36,933 nt of DNA from Clostridia bacterium. Lineage in GTDB: Bacteria; Bacillota; Clostridia; Christensenellales; Borkfalkiaceae. The position numbers and the translations under genes were made by a program. The notes beneath the pieces were generated by a model that was given only the letters and a program-made list of their open reading frames with translations, ran no database searches and was not told the DNA's origin. This document shows, piece by piece, positions 1-9,477 of the stretch. Every line of letters starts with the position of its first letter. Positions within the stretch are counted from its first letter, which is position 1. The stretch is from the NCBI GenBank assembly GCA_021203845.1, contig JAJQAK010000179.1:1-36933 (forward strand). Direction: 5' to 3'.

Positions 1-105
1 CACAATATCTTGTATACTTTAGCCCAAATGAGTTATTAAGCACTCACTAAAATATGAATATTTTGGCTCACGCACGCGCTTAGACGAAGAACCGGGGCCT
101 CTACG

Positions 106-1689
106 TCATTTGACTGCTTTTCTTATGACGCACGTATGGTCTTTCGTCTTGTCGTCGTAGTTAATCCCGACGAGTATGACGTCGCCGTGGTAATTGGGCA
201 TGAAGTTGTAGTATTCTTTTTCTTCTATCTGTGCGAGGGCTCCTTCCGCCGATTTGTCGATTTTGAGTTCCACGACCATAGGGGGATAGACAGGGTTTTC
301 GCTGTTTTTGGGGATGTATCCCACGTCGGCGAATCCGTCTCCCGCGGGGAGCTCGAGGTAGTCGTTGTAATACTCTTCCGCGACGAGGTATGCGAACTGC
401 ACGGCGCACTTCAGGGAAAGTTCACGGTTATAATCGCGCACCGCAGTACGTCTCTGATGGATTTTGTGGAAATAGCTCGCGACTTTCTTCGCGTCGGCCG
501 CGAGCGTTGCCTCAAAGACTTTTTCCGAATCGATTCTCGTCTCGTCGTAGCTTCCGAGACCTATCCGCAGCAAAGAGCTTTTGAACTGCTCTTTTAACTC
601 GAGGTTGGGAATCCTCACGGTCTTCGTGAGGGAGTCGTACGAAAGGTATCCGAGATGTATGAGAAGCGTCAACACGTCGTCACGACAATCGAACGTCACC
701 ATGTCGTTTGTAAACCCCGAGATGTCGACGCCGACGGATTTCCCTTCCATGAGCCCCGACAGCACGTCCTGCACGCCGTACGTATTTGTCCTGATGTACA
801 CCTCGAGCGCACGATACGTCTCGGTGGCGGTCCAGTAGCCTTTCATAGGAAGGTCGGGATTCGCACGCATTGCCTGTCCCACGGAATACGGGTTATATAT
901 ATCCATGCCGTCGACGGTGTAGCCGTTGTACCATTTCTTAATTTCGGCTTCCAGCTTTTTGTTGCCCCCGCATAGCTTTTTTACCTCCTTCACGGTGAAG
1001 CCCATATATTCCTGGACTGGGTCGGCTCCGGTCATGGAGATTTCTTTGAACATATTGAGTGCGGAATGCTCCCCGTACTTTCTTATGGGAAGAATCCCCG
1101 TCATATATGCGAGAGAGACATAGGCGCGGTTTTTGAAAAGGTCTTTTAAAAATTGAAGATAGAGCTCCTGACTCCTTGTATCATCTTTCCTCTCTCTGAG
1201 CGGACAGTCCCACTCGTCGATTATAAACACAAAGCCTTTATGAGTTTTTTTATAAATCTTCTCGAGCATGGGGATAAGCTTTCTCTTACGGAAAAACATG
1301 AATCTGTGTTCTGCTCTGAGTTCGTGAACCAGTTCCTCATTCAGTTCAGCAAGCCCTGTTTCTGCATCAACATCTTTTTTTATAATTTGCGCGATGTCGA
1401 AATATATCACATTGTATTTGTTGAGATGGGTGTCAAACGACGGAAGTTTTGAGGCGGAAAGCCCCTCGAAAAGGTCACGAGAATCGCACCCGCGGCTGTA
1501 ATACGCTTTGAGCATGTCCGCTGCGTATGATTTTCCGAACCTTCTCGGACGGGACACGCATATGTATTTGTCGTCCTCCGATTCGATGCACTCGTTTGTG
1601 TACTCAATAAGTCCGCTTTTGTCGACATAAAATTTGTTTTTTAGATGGCCACGGAACATTGTGTTGTCCGGATTAAGATATGTTCCCAT
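106..1689 (-). CDS. AAA-ATPase-like / PD-(D/E)XK nuclease superfamily protein
   Basis: ORF 106..1710. N-terminal FYVDKSGLIEY...SRPRRFGKSYAADML (AAA-ATPase_like P-loop region) and C-terminal DGFADVGY...MVVELKIDKSAEGALAQIEEKEYY (D...ExK nuclease-like). AAGGAGGAAGAA precedes the ATG at 1689, which is preferred over 1710. Confidence 0.85.
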   Translation of the reverse strand: MGTYLNPDNTMFRGHLKNKFYVDKSGLIEYTNECIESEDDKYICVSRPRRFGKSYAADMLKAYYSRGCDSRDLFEGLSASKLPSFDTHLNKYNVIYFDIAQIIKKDVDAETGLAELNEELVHELRAEHRFMFFRKRKLIPMLEKIYKKTHKGFVFIIDEWDCPLRERKDDTRSQELYLQFLKDLFKNRAYVSLAYMTGILPIRKYGEHSALNMFKEISMTGADPVQEYMGFTVKEVKKLCGGNKKLEAEIKKWYNGYTVDGMDIYNPYSVGQAMRANPDLPMKGYWTATETYRALEVYIRTNTYGVQDVLSGLMEGKSVGVDISGFTNDMVTFDCRDDVLTLLIHLGYLSYDSLTKTVRIPNLELKEQFKSSLLRIGLGSYDETRIDSEKVFEATLAADAKKVASYFHKIHQRRTAVRDYNRELSLKCAVQFAYLVAEEYYNDYLELPAGDGFADVGYIPKNSENPVYPPMVVELKIDKSAEGALAQIEEKEYYNFMPNYHGDVILVGINYDDKTKDHTCVIRKAVK

Positions 1690-1765
1690 TTCTTCCTCCT
1701 TAATTCTCATGTATCATATCACACCGTACCGGAAAATGCAATATCGGCGTATGCTTTGCCTGGGA

Positions 1766-2233
1766 CTAACCGCTAATCTTTGCTGAAAAGTTCTTCCATA
1801 GAAAATCCGCAAGGCCCTCGCAGCCATCTTCAATCTCTTCGTACGCCCTCTCAAAGTCCCGAGTGTACCACGGGTCATCTATGTCGCCACCGCCGGGTCT
1901 GAAATCTCCGAGCTTTCTCACTTTACGCGAATTTTTCCCCTCCGCTATCCGGAGGACGTCCCTATAGTTATACGAGTCCATGACGAGGATGAAGTCCGCC
2001 GAGGCGACATCTTTTTTTGTTACAAGGGTGCTTTTGTGGTAAAAATCGTATCCGTGTCTTTTGAGAACCGAGGCCGCGGGAGCGTAGACGGGACTCCCTT
2101 CCTGGCTTTTGAGCGTCCCCCTGGACGTGACATTAACGTTCATACCGCGTTCCATGCATATACGTTTAAAGACGGCCTCCGCCATGGGAGACCGGCATAT
2201 GTTTCCGAGACATACAAAACAAACGGAGAGCAC
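1766..2233 (-). CDS. low-molecular-weight protein tyrosine phosphatase
   Basis: N-terminal VCFVCLGNICRSPMAEAVF (CX5R(S) P-loop) and C-terminal DDPWYTRDFERAYEEI. GTG start. Confidence 0.93.
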   Translation of the reverse strand: MLSVCFVCLGNICRSPMAEAVFKRICMERGMNVNVTSRGTLKSQEGSPVYAPAASVLKRHGYDFYHKSTLVTKKDVASADFILVMDSYNYRDVLRIAEGKNSRKVRKLGDFRPGGGDIDDPWYTRDFERAYEEIEDGCEGLADFLWKNFSAKISG

Positions 2234-2236
2234 TCT

Positions 2237-2821
2237 TTACTCCCCTCTCTTGCGCTTCGCCATGGAAAACTCCGTGGGCACATAGTTTTCCAGATAATCG
2301 AGGCACTCGTCGATATCGTGGAAATATCTGTAAAGGTCCTTGCAGTCGGCGGTTATAAACTTCTTCTCGGTCACCGACCTCATGAATCTCTCGAGGTCGT
2401 TGTAGTACTCGTCAATGTTGAAGATGACTATGGCCTTGTTGTGCCTGCCGAGCTGTTTGAGAGTCAGAACCTCGTAGAACTCCTCGAACGTGCCAACGCC
2501 GCCGGGAACGACGAGAAAAGCGTCCGCATCCTCCTCCATGAGATATTTTCTTTCAGACATGGTCTCGGTGTATGTGAGCAGATCGCAGTCGAGATAAAGC
2601 TGCTCTACGTCCTCGTTGCGGAAAAACGTGGGAACTATACCGTGTATATACCCGCCTTCGCGTGCGACGCCTCTTGCAACCGCACCCATGAGTCCGGTGG
2701 ATCCCGCTCCGAAGACGAGCGAGTGTCCGCGTCGTGCCATCTCCTCACCGAGCTTCTCCACTTCCTTGACGTACTTTTCGTCTATATTGGCACTGGCCGC
2801 GCCAAATACGCATATCTTCAT
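2237..2821 (-). CDS. LOG family (TIGR00730-type) nucleotide/cytokinin-riboside 5'-monophosphate phosphoribohydrolase-like protein
   Basis: VFGAGSTGLMGAVARG and PGGVGTFEEFYEVLTLKQLG signature motifs. Confidence 0.92.
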   Translation of the reverse strand: MKICVFGAASANIDEKYVKEVEKLGEEMARRGHSLVFGAGSTGLMGAVARGVAREGGYIHGIVPTFFRNEDVEQLYLDCDLLTYTETMSERKYLMEEDADAFLVVPGGVGTFEEFYEVLTLKQLGRHNKAIVIFNIDEYYNDLERFMRSVTEKKFITADCKDLYRYFHDIDECLDYLENYVPTEFSMAKRKRGE

Positions 2822-2837
2822 GATTTACCCCTTCTTA

Positions 2838-3668
2838 TCATGTTTCCGGCTTTTCGCCTTCTTTTTTGTAGAACTCGAGCTTTTTCTCAAAGTCCGCGTA
2901 TCTTTCCACCGCGGGAGGGAATCCTTGGTCGGAGGACATCTTGAGAAGAGCTATGGCGGATTCCGTGTCCCTTATCTTTTCGCAGTTGGTGAGGCAGAAC
3001 GCGAGATAGTACTGTGCCTCGGCGTTTCCCTGCTTCGCGGCGGGATAAAACCATTTGGACGCCGCCTCAAGGTCTGTTTCCACTCCATCGCCGAAGAACA
3101 GAGCCCTGCCCATCGCAATGAAGGCGGGGACGTATCCTTTGTCCGCGGCCTGTCTTATAAGTTTCCTGCCCTCTTCCACGTTCTTTTCCGCGCCGTCTCC
3201 TCTTACTATACAGTCGCCAAGCGCATACAGAGCAGATGCCTCACCCTTTTCCGCGGCCTTCCCGTAAAGCTCCACGGCTTTTTGAGGGTCCTTATCGACT
3301 CCCTGTCCCTTCGCGTAGCACTGGCCGAGAGCACCGAGGGCGGGTACATATTCCTCGTCAGCGGCTTTCTGAAACCATTTTACGGCCCCTTCCAAATCGA
3401 TCTCGCACCCCTGTCCGTTATAAAGACAGCTTCCGAGCGCGAACATGGCCTCCTCGCAGCCGCCCTCGGCGGCCTTTTGGAACCATTTAAGCGCAATCGC
3501 TAAGTCGCGGCTGCAGCCGTGTCCCGAATAGTAGCAATACCCGAAGTTCAGCATCCCGAGAACGTCACCTTTGTCCGCGCCCTTTTTGAACCACTTGTAC
3601 GCGTTCTTGCTGTCTCTGACGCTGAGGCACTCCTTGCCCTTTTTTACTTCCCTTGAGAACTCTCTCAT
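2838..3668 (-). CDS. Sel1-repeat (SLR) protein
   Basis: Repeated A..WF.KAA..G...A...LG.CY..G.G...D...A pattern. Start codon overlaps the upstream stop (TAATG). Confidence 0.9.
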   Translation of the reverse strand: MREFSREVKKGKECLSVRDSKNAYKWFKKGADKGDVLGMLNFGYCYYSGHGCSRDLAIALKWFQKAAEGGCEEAMFALGSCLYNGQGCEIDLEGAVKWFQKAADEEYVPALGALGQCYAKGQGVDKDPQKAVELYGKAAEKGEASALYALGDCIVRGDGAEKNVEEGRKLIRQAADKGYVPAFIAMGRALFFGDGVETDLEAASKWFYPAAKQGNAEAQYYLAFCLTNCEKIRDTESAIALLKMSSDQGFPPAVERYADFEKKLEFYKKEGEKPET

Positions 3669-4369
3669 TATTTTCTAAGTTTTCCGTATTTCACGGCGTG
3701 GTAGTCGTAAATCTCTTCGACGAACTTTTCGAGCTCGTCAAGATTCTTCTTCCTGCTTCCTATAAGAGGTACGAGCTTTATGAGAAACTCGTAGTCCTTG
3801 TTTCTCAGGTCCTCAAAAAGAAGGTCTTTGCTCTTGGACGTAAGAAGCGAGTTTATGGTGCCCCTCATATCGTCCGTCTGGGAGATGTAGTACATTTTCT
3901 TCGTCTTGTTGTAAAGAACTATGACGCCCTCTCTCTTTTTCCCGCCGGGTTTGTACTCCATGAGAAACCTTTCCGGAGAGAATCCGTCGTTGTCGATGTA
4001 AACGCCCCTTCCGGTCGAAAGCTTGTACTCGTCCTGTGCGTCGTCCTCGAGCTTGATGGAAACGATGTTTCCCTTCTTGTCGTAGTCCCCGAAAATCCGC
4101 ACGGTACCACCGCTGTGCGCCACGGAGTACCATTTCCAGATTGCCCTGTTTCCCTCGTCTTTTTTGGGCTTGCCTAGAGAATTTATTGCGTCGGTCAAAG
4201 TGAGCGGATCGCTACCCGGGGTGTTGAGACGGGTTTCGAGCTCGCTCTTAAGTGCGGCGAACTTTGCCTTCATCTTCTTGTTGTGGAGATAAAAGTATAC
4301 GACGGATATGACGGTCGCGATTGCAAGCGCACCGATGACTCCTATGAACACATATGCTGTCGTACTCAC
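3668..4369 (-). CDS. hypothetical protein with single N-terminal transmembrane helix
   Basis: MSTTAYVFIGVIGALAIATVISVVYFYL N-terminal TM helix followed by a soluble domain. Translationally coupled to the downstream Sel1 gene. Confidence 0.75.
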   Translation of the reverse strand: MSTTAYVFIGVIGALAIATVISVVYFYLHNKKMKAKFAALKSELETRLNTPGSDPLTLTDAINSLGKPKKDEGNRAIWKWYSVAHSGGTVRIFGDYDKKGNIVSIKLEDDAQDEYKLSTGRGVYIDNDGFSPERFLMEYKPGGKKREGVIVLYNKTKKMYYISQTDDMRGTINSLLTSKSKDLLFEDLRNKDYEFLIKLVPLIGSRKKNLDELEKFVEEIYDYHAVKYGKLRK

Positions 4370-4416
4370 TTGTAATATGCTCCCTTGACGAAATTTCGAT
4401 ATTCTCTCTTACAAAA

Positions 4417-4422
4417 ATTATA
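4417..4422 (-). promoter_or_regulatory. putative -10 element (TATAAT, TGG-extended) for gene 3668..4369
   Basis: Minus strand reads TTGTTT-16nt-TATAAT about 48 nt upstream of the ATG. Confidence 0.55.
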
Positions 4423-4516
4423 CCACGGTAACGAGAAAAAACAAAGTCAAATCATAGCTAATGCCGGCATACGCGTCCGCACACGCCGGCATATCGGTTT
4501 TATTGAAAAGAAAAGT

Positions 4517-5719
4517 TTACATGCCGAAGTCTATGTCGGGATTTGTTTCGGCGTATTCCGATTCCTCAACAATCTCTTCTTCGGCAACGGCTTCTTTATT
4601 GAGTCTCCTCTTCTGATCCCATGCAATAATTCCGAGCACATATCCGACTTCCATAACGCTGCAGCCTATGATGAGAATTGTGTAGAACACGTCAGCATTG
4701 TTCGCGGCAGAGTTAGCGGCTATGTAACCATCATCTGCAACGGCCCAGAGACAACCGAAAACGCAGAGAACCGCGGTGAGAGCCATGGCGGCGATGATAT
4801 CAGCAAGTTTAAGGTTCCTCTTGTCGGGCTCGCCGAAAGACTCCAATGTCCCACAGACGAACTTGCAGGAAATTATGAGCGTGAGGAACTCGAAGATGAA
4901 CGCAACGGCGTAATATATGTACGGAGTCCACATATTGTCCCATGCCTCGCCGTGAGCGAACGCAGTAATGGCAACGGTTTCGTCGGACTTGTAGCCCACC
5001 GTCGCACCGGAAAGGCACCATACAGACGCGAGGACGAGGATTAGGGCCAGTATGGAGCAGGCAATCTGACCTCCGTCGCCGGTTTTTCTCTTAAGATCGA
5101 AGTTAGAAATGAGTCCGAGGCAGTAGCATATGCCAATGAAGATTCCGCCGCCGGCAAGGCCACACACGGTGTAGTTGTTGAGATCGAAAATATAGTAGGC
5201 GCCGTCAATCTTTGCGCTGTCGTGGAAAAGCGACCTGAGAAGTATAACGAACCCGAAATACAGGAAATACGTTATGAGCATACTCTTGACGCATTTTTGA
5301 ACCTTCTCTTCATGTCTGACGCCCTTCGCATATCTGACAATGGTCGTAATGGCCCGAACCACCATAGTTACCCAAAGGCCAGCGACTATGAGAGTTCCAA
5401 AGAAATCGTAATCGACTATCGCGTCGTACTCGATGTTGCCTTTGCAAAGATCAGTGACAATATCTACAAAGTAGTCGCCAAAAAGTTTGCCGCTCTCACC
5501 GATGAAACCGACAAAAAGAGACATCGCGACAATTATGACAACGCCGATGAACCCGAAGGTAATTCCTACGATGCCCACCTTGTGCTGGAACGACCGAGGT
5601 GTCTTGGTCTTGACCTCGCCGTCTTCTGTCTCCTGACCTGCCTCCTCGTACGCGAGAACGGCGTCGTCCTCAAACGGAGTGTCGATAGGATCTTCGTATT
5701 TTGTTTTTTTAGCTGACAT
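4517..5719 (-). CDS. polytopic integral membrane protein, function unknown
   Basis: Several hydrophobic segments (e.g. VGIVGITFGFIGVVIIVAMSLFVGFI). GGAGGAACAC precedes the ATG at 5719 (MSAKKTKYED). Confidence 0.75.
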   Translation of the reverse strand: MSAKKTKYEDPIDTPFEDDAVLAYEEAGQETEDGEVKTKTPRSFQHKVGIVGITFGFIGVVIIVAMSLFVGFIGESGKLFGDYFVDIVTDLCKGNIEYDAIVDYDFFGTLIVAGLWVTMVVRAITTIVRYAKGVRHEEKVQKCVKSMLITYFLYFGFVILLRSLFHDSAKIDGAYYIFDLNNYTVCGLAGGGIFIGICYCLGLISNFDLKRKTGDGGQIACSILALILVLASVWCLSGATVGYKSDETVAITAFAHGEAWDNMWTPYIYYAVAFIFEFLTLIISCKFVCGTLESFGEPDKRNLKLADIIAAMALTAVLCVFGCLWAVADDGYIAANSAANNADVFYTILIIGCSVMEVGYVLGIIAWDQKRRLNKEAVAEEEIVEESEYAETNPDIDFGM

Positions 5720-5814
5720 GTGTTCCTCCGTGTAGAACAAATGGAAAGTTTCTTTTATGAATATCTGAAGATATAAACGTCTTTACGACGTGAATATACA
5801 CATATACACAAAAT

Positions 5815-5843
5815 ATAATATCATAGCGACAAAAATGCGTCAA
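5815..5843 (-). promoter_or_regulatory. putative sigma-70-type promoter for gene 4517..5719
   Basis: Minus strand TTGACG - 17 nt - TATTAT. Confidence 0.6.
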
Positions 5844-6097
5844 TATCAAATTTATATATAATCACGCTTACTTATGACTTTTTTTGAAAAAAACCGATAT
5901 TTTTGTGAAAACAGTCTTTAAATCGTTTATCTCGGACACAAAGAAAACCTATTGCAACCCGAGTATATTCCGTCATGGGCCGTCCGCACGGCACAGCATA
6001 GAAATGCAGCGCATTCGAAAAGAAAACATCTTCTGCCAAGGCCATAGGCGTGCAAATGGCGAAATCGCACACACATATACCCGCACAAACTGCGGAA

Positions 6098-6125
6098 AAA
6101 GGCGAGGGAATATGCCCACGCCTTT
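6098..6125 (-). terminator. intrinsic terminator, possibly bidirectional
   Basis: Minus strand AAAGGCG-T-GGG-CATATT-CCC-T-CGCCTTTTTCC, a stem followed by a T-run, just after the stop of gene 6176..7567. The plus strand also has a T-rich tail. Confidence 0.7.
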
Positions 6126-6175
6126 CGTTTTTATGTTTCGTTTTTCTGTGCCGCCTCAGATGAAACCAAAAGGGA

Positions 6176-7567
6176 TTATTCCGTCACCCCGGGAACCTCT
6201 GTAACGACATAGTATCCGCTGTCCTCGTCGGAAACGGCCTTGTATCCCTCCGCGAGATAAGCCCCGGGGTCCGCGGTGAACAAACCGCCCGCAATCGCAA
6301 AAGTGAAATCAGGCATGTTTCTACCCACGGAAGAATAATCCTCAGAAACAGCCATGTAGAGTTCGCCTATAAACGTCCCGTCACAAACCGTAACGCTCAC
6401 AGTGTTGTCTGCAATCTCCGTCCCGACTTTGACGGTCGAAGTATAAGGGAATACGGACAAAGCGTATCCGTACGACGTAGCCCCGCTCGAGTTATAAGCA
6501 TGGGAAGGCGATCCCGTCGCCGTGCATTCAAAGGTGCCGTCGTATATCACGGTTGTCCCGCCTCTGACCTCCAATGGAGTGGATCCGATAATCGCACCGC
6601 CGTACACGTTCAAAGTCCCATTCGCTATATAAATCGTGGGGAAAGGTTTTCCCGTCGTTCCTTCGTACACATCGGCTCCAGTCAAAGTACCACCATATAT
6701 GTTTATAACTGAGCTTTCCTGGTTTGTCGTTCCGAGCGTGCATATCACGGAGTCATTCGTGCAGCTGAGGTTTCCGTCGTACACGTTGAGCATCTGCACG
6801 GCACCCGTCTGGTAATCGCTGTGCCCATAGTTCCCGTCTCCGCAAAGAACTATCCCCTTGTTCTCTCCATGTATGTCCCCGCCTTCCACGTTGACGGTCG
6901 TGCCGTCGCCGCCGAGCCAGAGCGCAAAGTAATCGGAATCTATCGCGCCATCCTCAATCGTGACGGTCGCTCCGTTCTCGGCCTTGATGCCTATGGAGTT
7001 GCTCTCTATGGTTCCGCTCTTCACGATTACGGTGCCCTCCGTGTATATCGCAGCGGCGTTGTCGGTACTCCCGCCTCCGTCATATGCGTTCTCTATCGTA
7101 CCTTCGCCGGTCACGGTGAGAGTGGCGCCCTTCTCCACGGAAACAGTCGCTGAGTCCTTTTCCGCGGTTTCGCTCGTAAGGCTGTTCCCGCCAAGATCCA
7201 GCGTGACGTCCCCGGACGATATCTCAAGGGATTTTGCAACTTCCAAGTCAACGCCGAGTTTTATGCTGTCGCCGAGCTCAAGCACTGCGGCAATCTGTTC
7301 TTCGTCGGAAACCACGTACGTGATATCGGCAGAACCCTCCATGCCTTCCTCGAGCTCATCGCCACAGCCGGTACATACCGTCTTCCATTCGCCGTCGACG
7401 AACGTCGACTCGTAAGTGTGCTCATGTTTCGTCGAACTCTCCCCAAATTTGGGAACGGACTCGACAGTTGTCGCACTGTCGCAGGCCACGCCGAAGATGC
7501 ACGCAAAGGCGAAAACGGCCATAAACGCAACAGCGAATATGCTTATGATTTTTTTAGATTTTTTCAT
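6176..7567 (-). CDS. predicted lipoprotein with beta-helix-like repeats
   Basis: MKKSKKIISIFAVAFMAVFAFACIFGVAC signal and lipobox. Repeated short hydrophobic/Gly rungs (VTIEDGAIDSDYFALWLGGDGTTVNVEGGDIHG...). HEHTYESTFVDGEWKTVCTGCG linker. The ATG at 7567 is preferred over the 7606 extension. Confidence 0.78.
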   Translation of the reverse strand: MKKSKKIISIFAVAFMAVFAFACIFGVACDSATTVESVPKFGESSTKHEHTYESTFVDGEWKTVCTGCGDELEEGMEGSADITYVVSDEEQIAAVLELGDSIKLGVDLEVAKSLEISSGDVTLDLGGNSLTSETAEKDSATVSVEKGATLTVTGEGTIENAYDGGGSTDNAAAIYTEGTVIVKSGTIESNSIGIKAENGATVTIEDGAIDSDYFALWLGGDGTTVNVEGGDIHGENKGIVLCGDGNYGHSDYQTGAVQMLNVYDGNLSCTNDSVICTLGTTNQESSVINIYGGTLTGADVYEGTTGKPFPTIYIANGTLNVYGGAIIGSTPLEVRGGTTVIYDGTFECTATGSPSHAYNSSGATSYGYALSVFPYTSTVKVGTEIADNTVSVTVCDGTFIGELYMAVSEDYSSVGRNMPDFTFAIAGGLFTADPGAYLAEGYKAVSDEDSGYYVVTEVPGVTE

Positions 7568-7638
7568 TATATTCTCCGTACAGCCCGCCTCCGAAAAGTC
7601 TCCCATGTCGGCAGCGGAAATGTTTTGATTCTTAATTT

Positions 7639-7667
7639 ATTATAACCAAATATATGGGGTTTAGCAA
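7639..7667 (-). promoter_or_regulatory. putative promoter for lipoprotein gene 6176..7567
   Basis: Minus strand TTGCTA - 17 nt - TATAAT. Confidence 0.6.
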
Positions 7668-7996
7668 ACATTCTGGAAACGCATCCGCAAAAAACCCCGA
7701 TACGCACGAGTTGACCCAAATCAAGATAAAACGTACAAAAAACATTACCGTCCGAGAAACGTATCATGCGGAGCCGCAAAGCATAAAACAAAAAGATAAT
7801 TCTACATAAAAAATGGCTATACATCAGGGTATTGACTAAATCCGAAATCATGGTATCATAAATAAGAATTATGCACTGTGTATGCATTTTATTGTATATG
7901 TGGGTGAAATACTGCATAAATTGGTTAATATTAACTGTTTTATACATTTTTTATTCACCTTATATGACGCACACTCTTAATTCATTGGTTCTGAGT

Positions 7997-8030
7997 TATG
8001 GGCCGACAGGAGCAATCCTGCCGGCCCATA
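7997..8030 (-). terminator. strong hairpin downstream of aspS, probable terminator
   Basis: TATGGGCCGACAGGA-GCAA-TCCTGCCGGCCCATA: 15-nt arms with one mismatch, 33 nt after the aspS stop. The U-tract is weak on the minus strand and better on the plus strand. Confidence 0.55.
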
Positions 8031-8063
8031 CATTTTCTTCAAAAAAAGATTTCAACGCAGGCG

Positions 8064-9401
8064 TTACGGTGTGACACGGTTTATGTCCCTGGGAAACATG
8101 GCCGCGAGTCTGACGTTTTTAAACCCGAGAAGATGCATCGTAAGGCGCTCGAGCCCTAATCCGAGTCCGCCGTGAGGGGGCGCTCCGTATTTATGGAGCA
8201 TGAGATATGTCTCGAACTCATCGGGATTCATGCCTAGACGCTTCATCTTCTCCACCTGCTCGCCGTAGTCGTGTATACGCTGGCCTCCGGACGTTATCTC
8301 TATTCCTCGGAAAAGAAGGTCGAAGGAAAGCGTGACTTCGGGGTCATCGGGGTCATCCATGGTGTAGAAGGGACGCTTGCTCGTGAGAAAATGCGTAACG
8401 AAAAGGAAGTCGGAACCGTACTGCTGTTTCGCCCATTTGCCGAGGAATGCCTCCTCGTCCGGTTCGAAGTCGTGCATGTCCGTTATGCTCTTGAGTTTTT
8501 TGACGCACATCGCCTTGGCGTCCTTGAACCTTATGCAGGGAATGGAGTCTATCTCGGGGATGTCGGCGCTCAAGAGAGCCACCTCTGGAGCGTACTTTTC
8601 CTTAAGAAGGCTCATGATATACTTGAGTACACCCGTCTCCATCTCCATGATGTCGTAAAAGCTGTCTATAAAGCCCATCTCGAAGTCCATGGATATGTAC
8701 TCGTTGAGATGTCTCGACGTGTCGTGGTGTTCCGCACGGAAGACGGGGCCTATCTCGAAGACCCTTTCAAAAACCGGTATCAGGGTCTGCTTGTAAAGCT
8801 GCGGGCTCTGGGCGAGAAAGACGGTCTTGCCGAAATAGTCAAGTTTGAAAACGTTAGTCCCCCCTTCCGCGCCCGCGAAGTTTATTTTGGGCGTGTGCAC
8901 CTCGGTGAAATTCTGCGACGTGAGATACTCGCGGAACCCCCTCTGTATGCCTTCCTGTATTTTGAATATCGCCCTCTCCTTGGGGTTTCTGAGCGTCACG
9001 GGACGGTTGTCGAGATTGACGGCAAGCTCCGCGTTTATCTGTTTTTTGTTTATTACGACGGGCACTATGTCCGCGGGACGGGACAGTATCTCAATCCCGG
9101 TTATCTGCAGCTCGTATCTTTCGCTCCCATCCCTCGTCTCGCTCGGGACGACCTTGCCAGTGACCTTGGCGCCCGCCTGTTCGACGACTTCGTCCGACAT
9201 ACGGTAATCGGAAAACTCGGGGGAATACACGCATTGAACGACCTCTCTCGCCGTGCGTATCAGCACGAACGCGAAACCCGTCATGTCTCGGATATTGTGT
9301 ATGACGCCCTTTATGCTCACAATCTCCCCAACGTGCTCTCTGAACTCGCCGTAGGATATGCAGTCCGTCACGATTTCGCCCGTAATTTTTTCTCTGTCCA
9401 T
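8064..9401 (-). CDS. aspS: aspartyl-tRNA synthetase, archaeal-type, probably non-discriminating
   Basis: Class II motifs FRAEHHDTSRHLNEYISMDFEM and GLGLGLERLTMHLLGFKNVRLAAMFPRDINRVTP. About 445 aa with no bacterial GAD-domain insertion. Confidence 0.93.
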   Translation of the reverse strand: MDREKITGEIVTDCISYGEFREHVGEIVSIKGVIHNIRDMTGFAFVLIRTAREVVQCVYSPEFSDYRMSDEVVEQAGAKVTGKVVPSETRDGSERYELQITGIEILSRPADIVPVVINKKQINAELAVNLDNRPVTLRNPKERAIFKIQEGIQRGFREYLTSQNFTEVHTPKINFAGAEGGTNVFKLDYFGKTVFLAQSPQLYKQTLIPVFERVFEIGPVFRAEHHDTSRHLNEYISMDFEMGFIDSFYDIMEMETGVLKYIMSLLKEKYAPEVALLSADIPEIDSIPCIRFKDAKAMCVKKLKSITDMHDFEPDEEAFLGKWAKQQYGSDFLFVTHFLTSKRPFYTMDDPDDPEVTLSFDLLFRGIEITSGGQRIHDYGEQVEKMKRLGMNPDEFETYLMLHKYGAPPHGGLGLGLERLTMHLLGFKNVRLAAMFPRDINRVTP

Positions 9402-9477
9402 ATTCAGCCTCACAAATTGTTATCGCCGCATCCTCGGATGCGCAAATAATGCCGGATGGCAGCCGCAAATGCGGCGT

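Noticed and set aside
4461-4492. ATGCCGGC...GCCGGCAT inverted repeat as terminator of gene 4517..5719
   Set aside because: Only an 8-bp stem with a long 16-nt loop and a distant T-run; not strong enough to call.
5872-6072. 66-aa minus-strand ORF in the 5740-6176 intergenic region
   Set aside because: No clear RBS, family or conservation evidence; may be chance.
6480-6530. SSGATSYG in the beta-helix lipoprotein as a possible ApbE flavinylation site
   Set aside because: The short SGAT match lies in a repetitive solenoid without an FMN-binding domain; likely coincidence.
8271-9449. 392-aa plus-strand ORF opposite aspS
   Set aside because: Antisense to a confident aspartyl-tRNA synthetase gene; shadow ORF.
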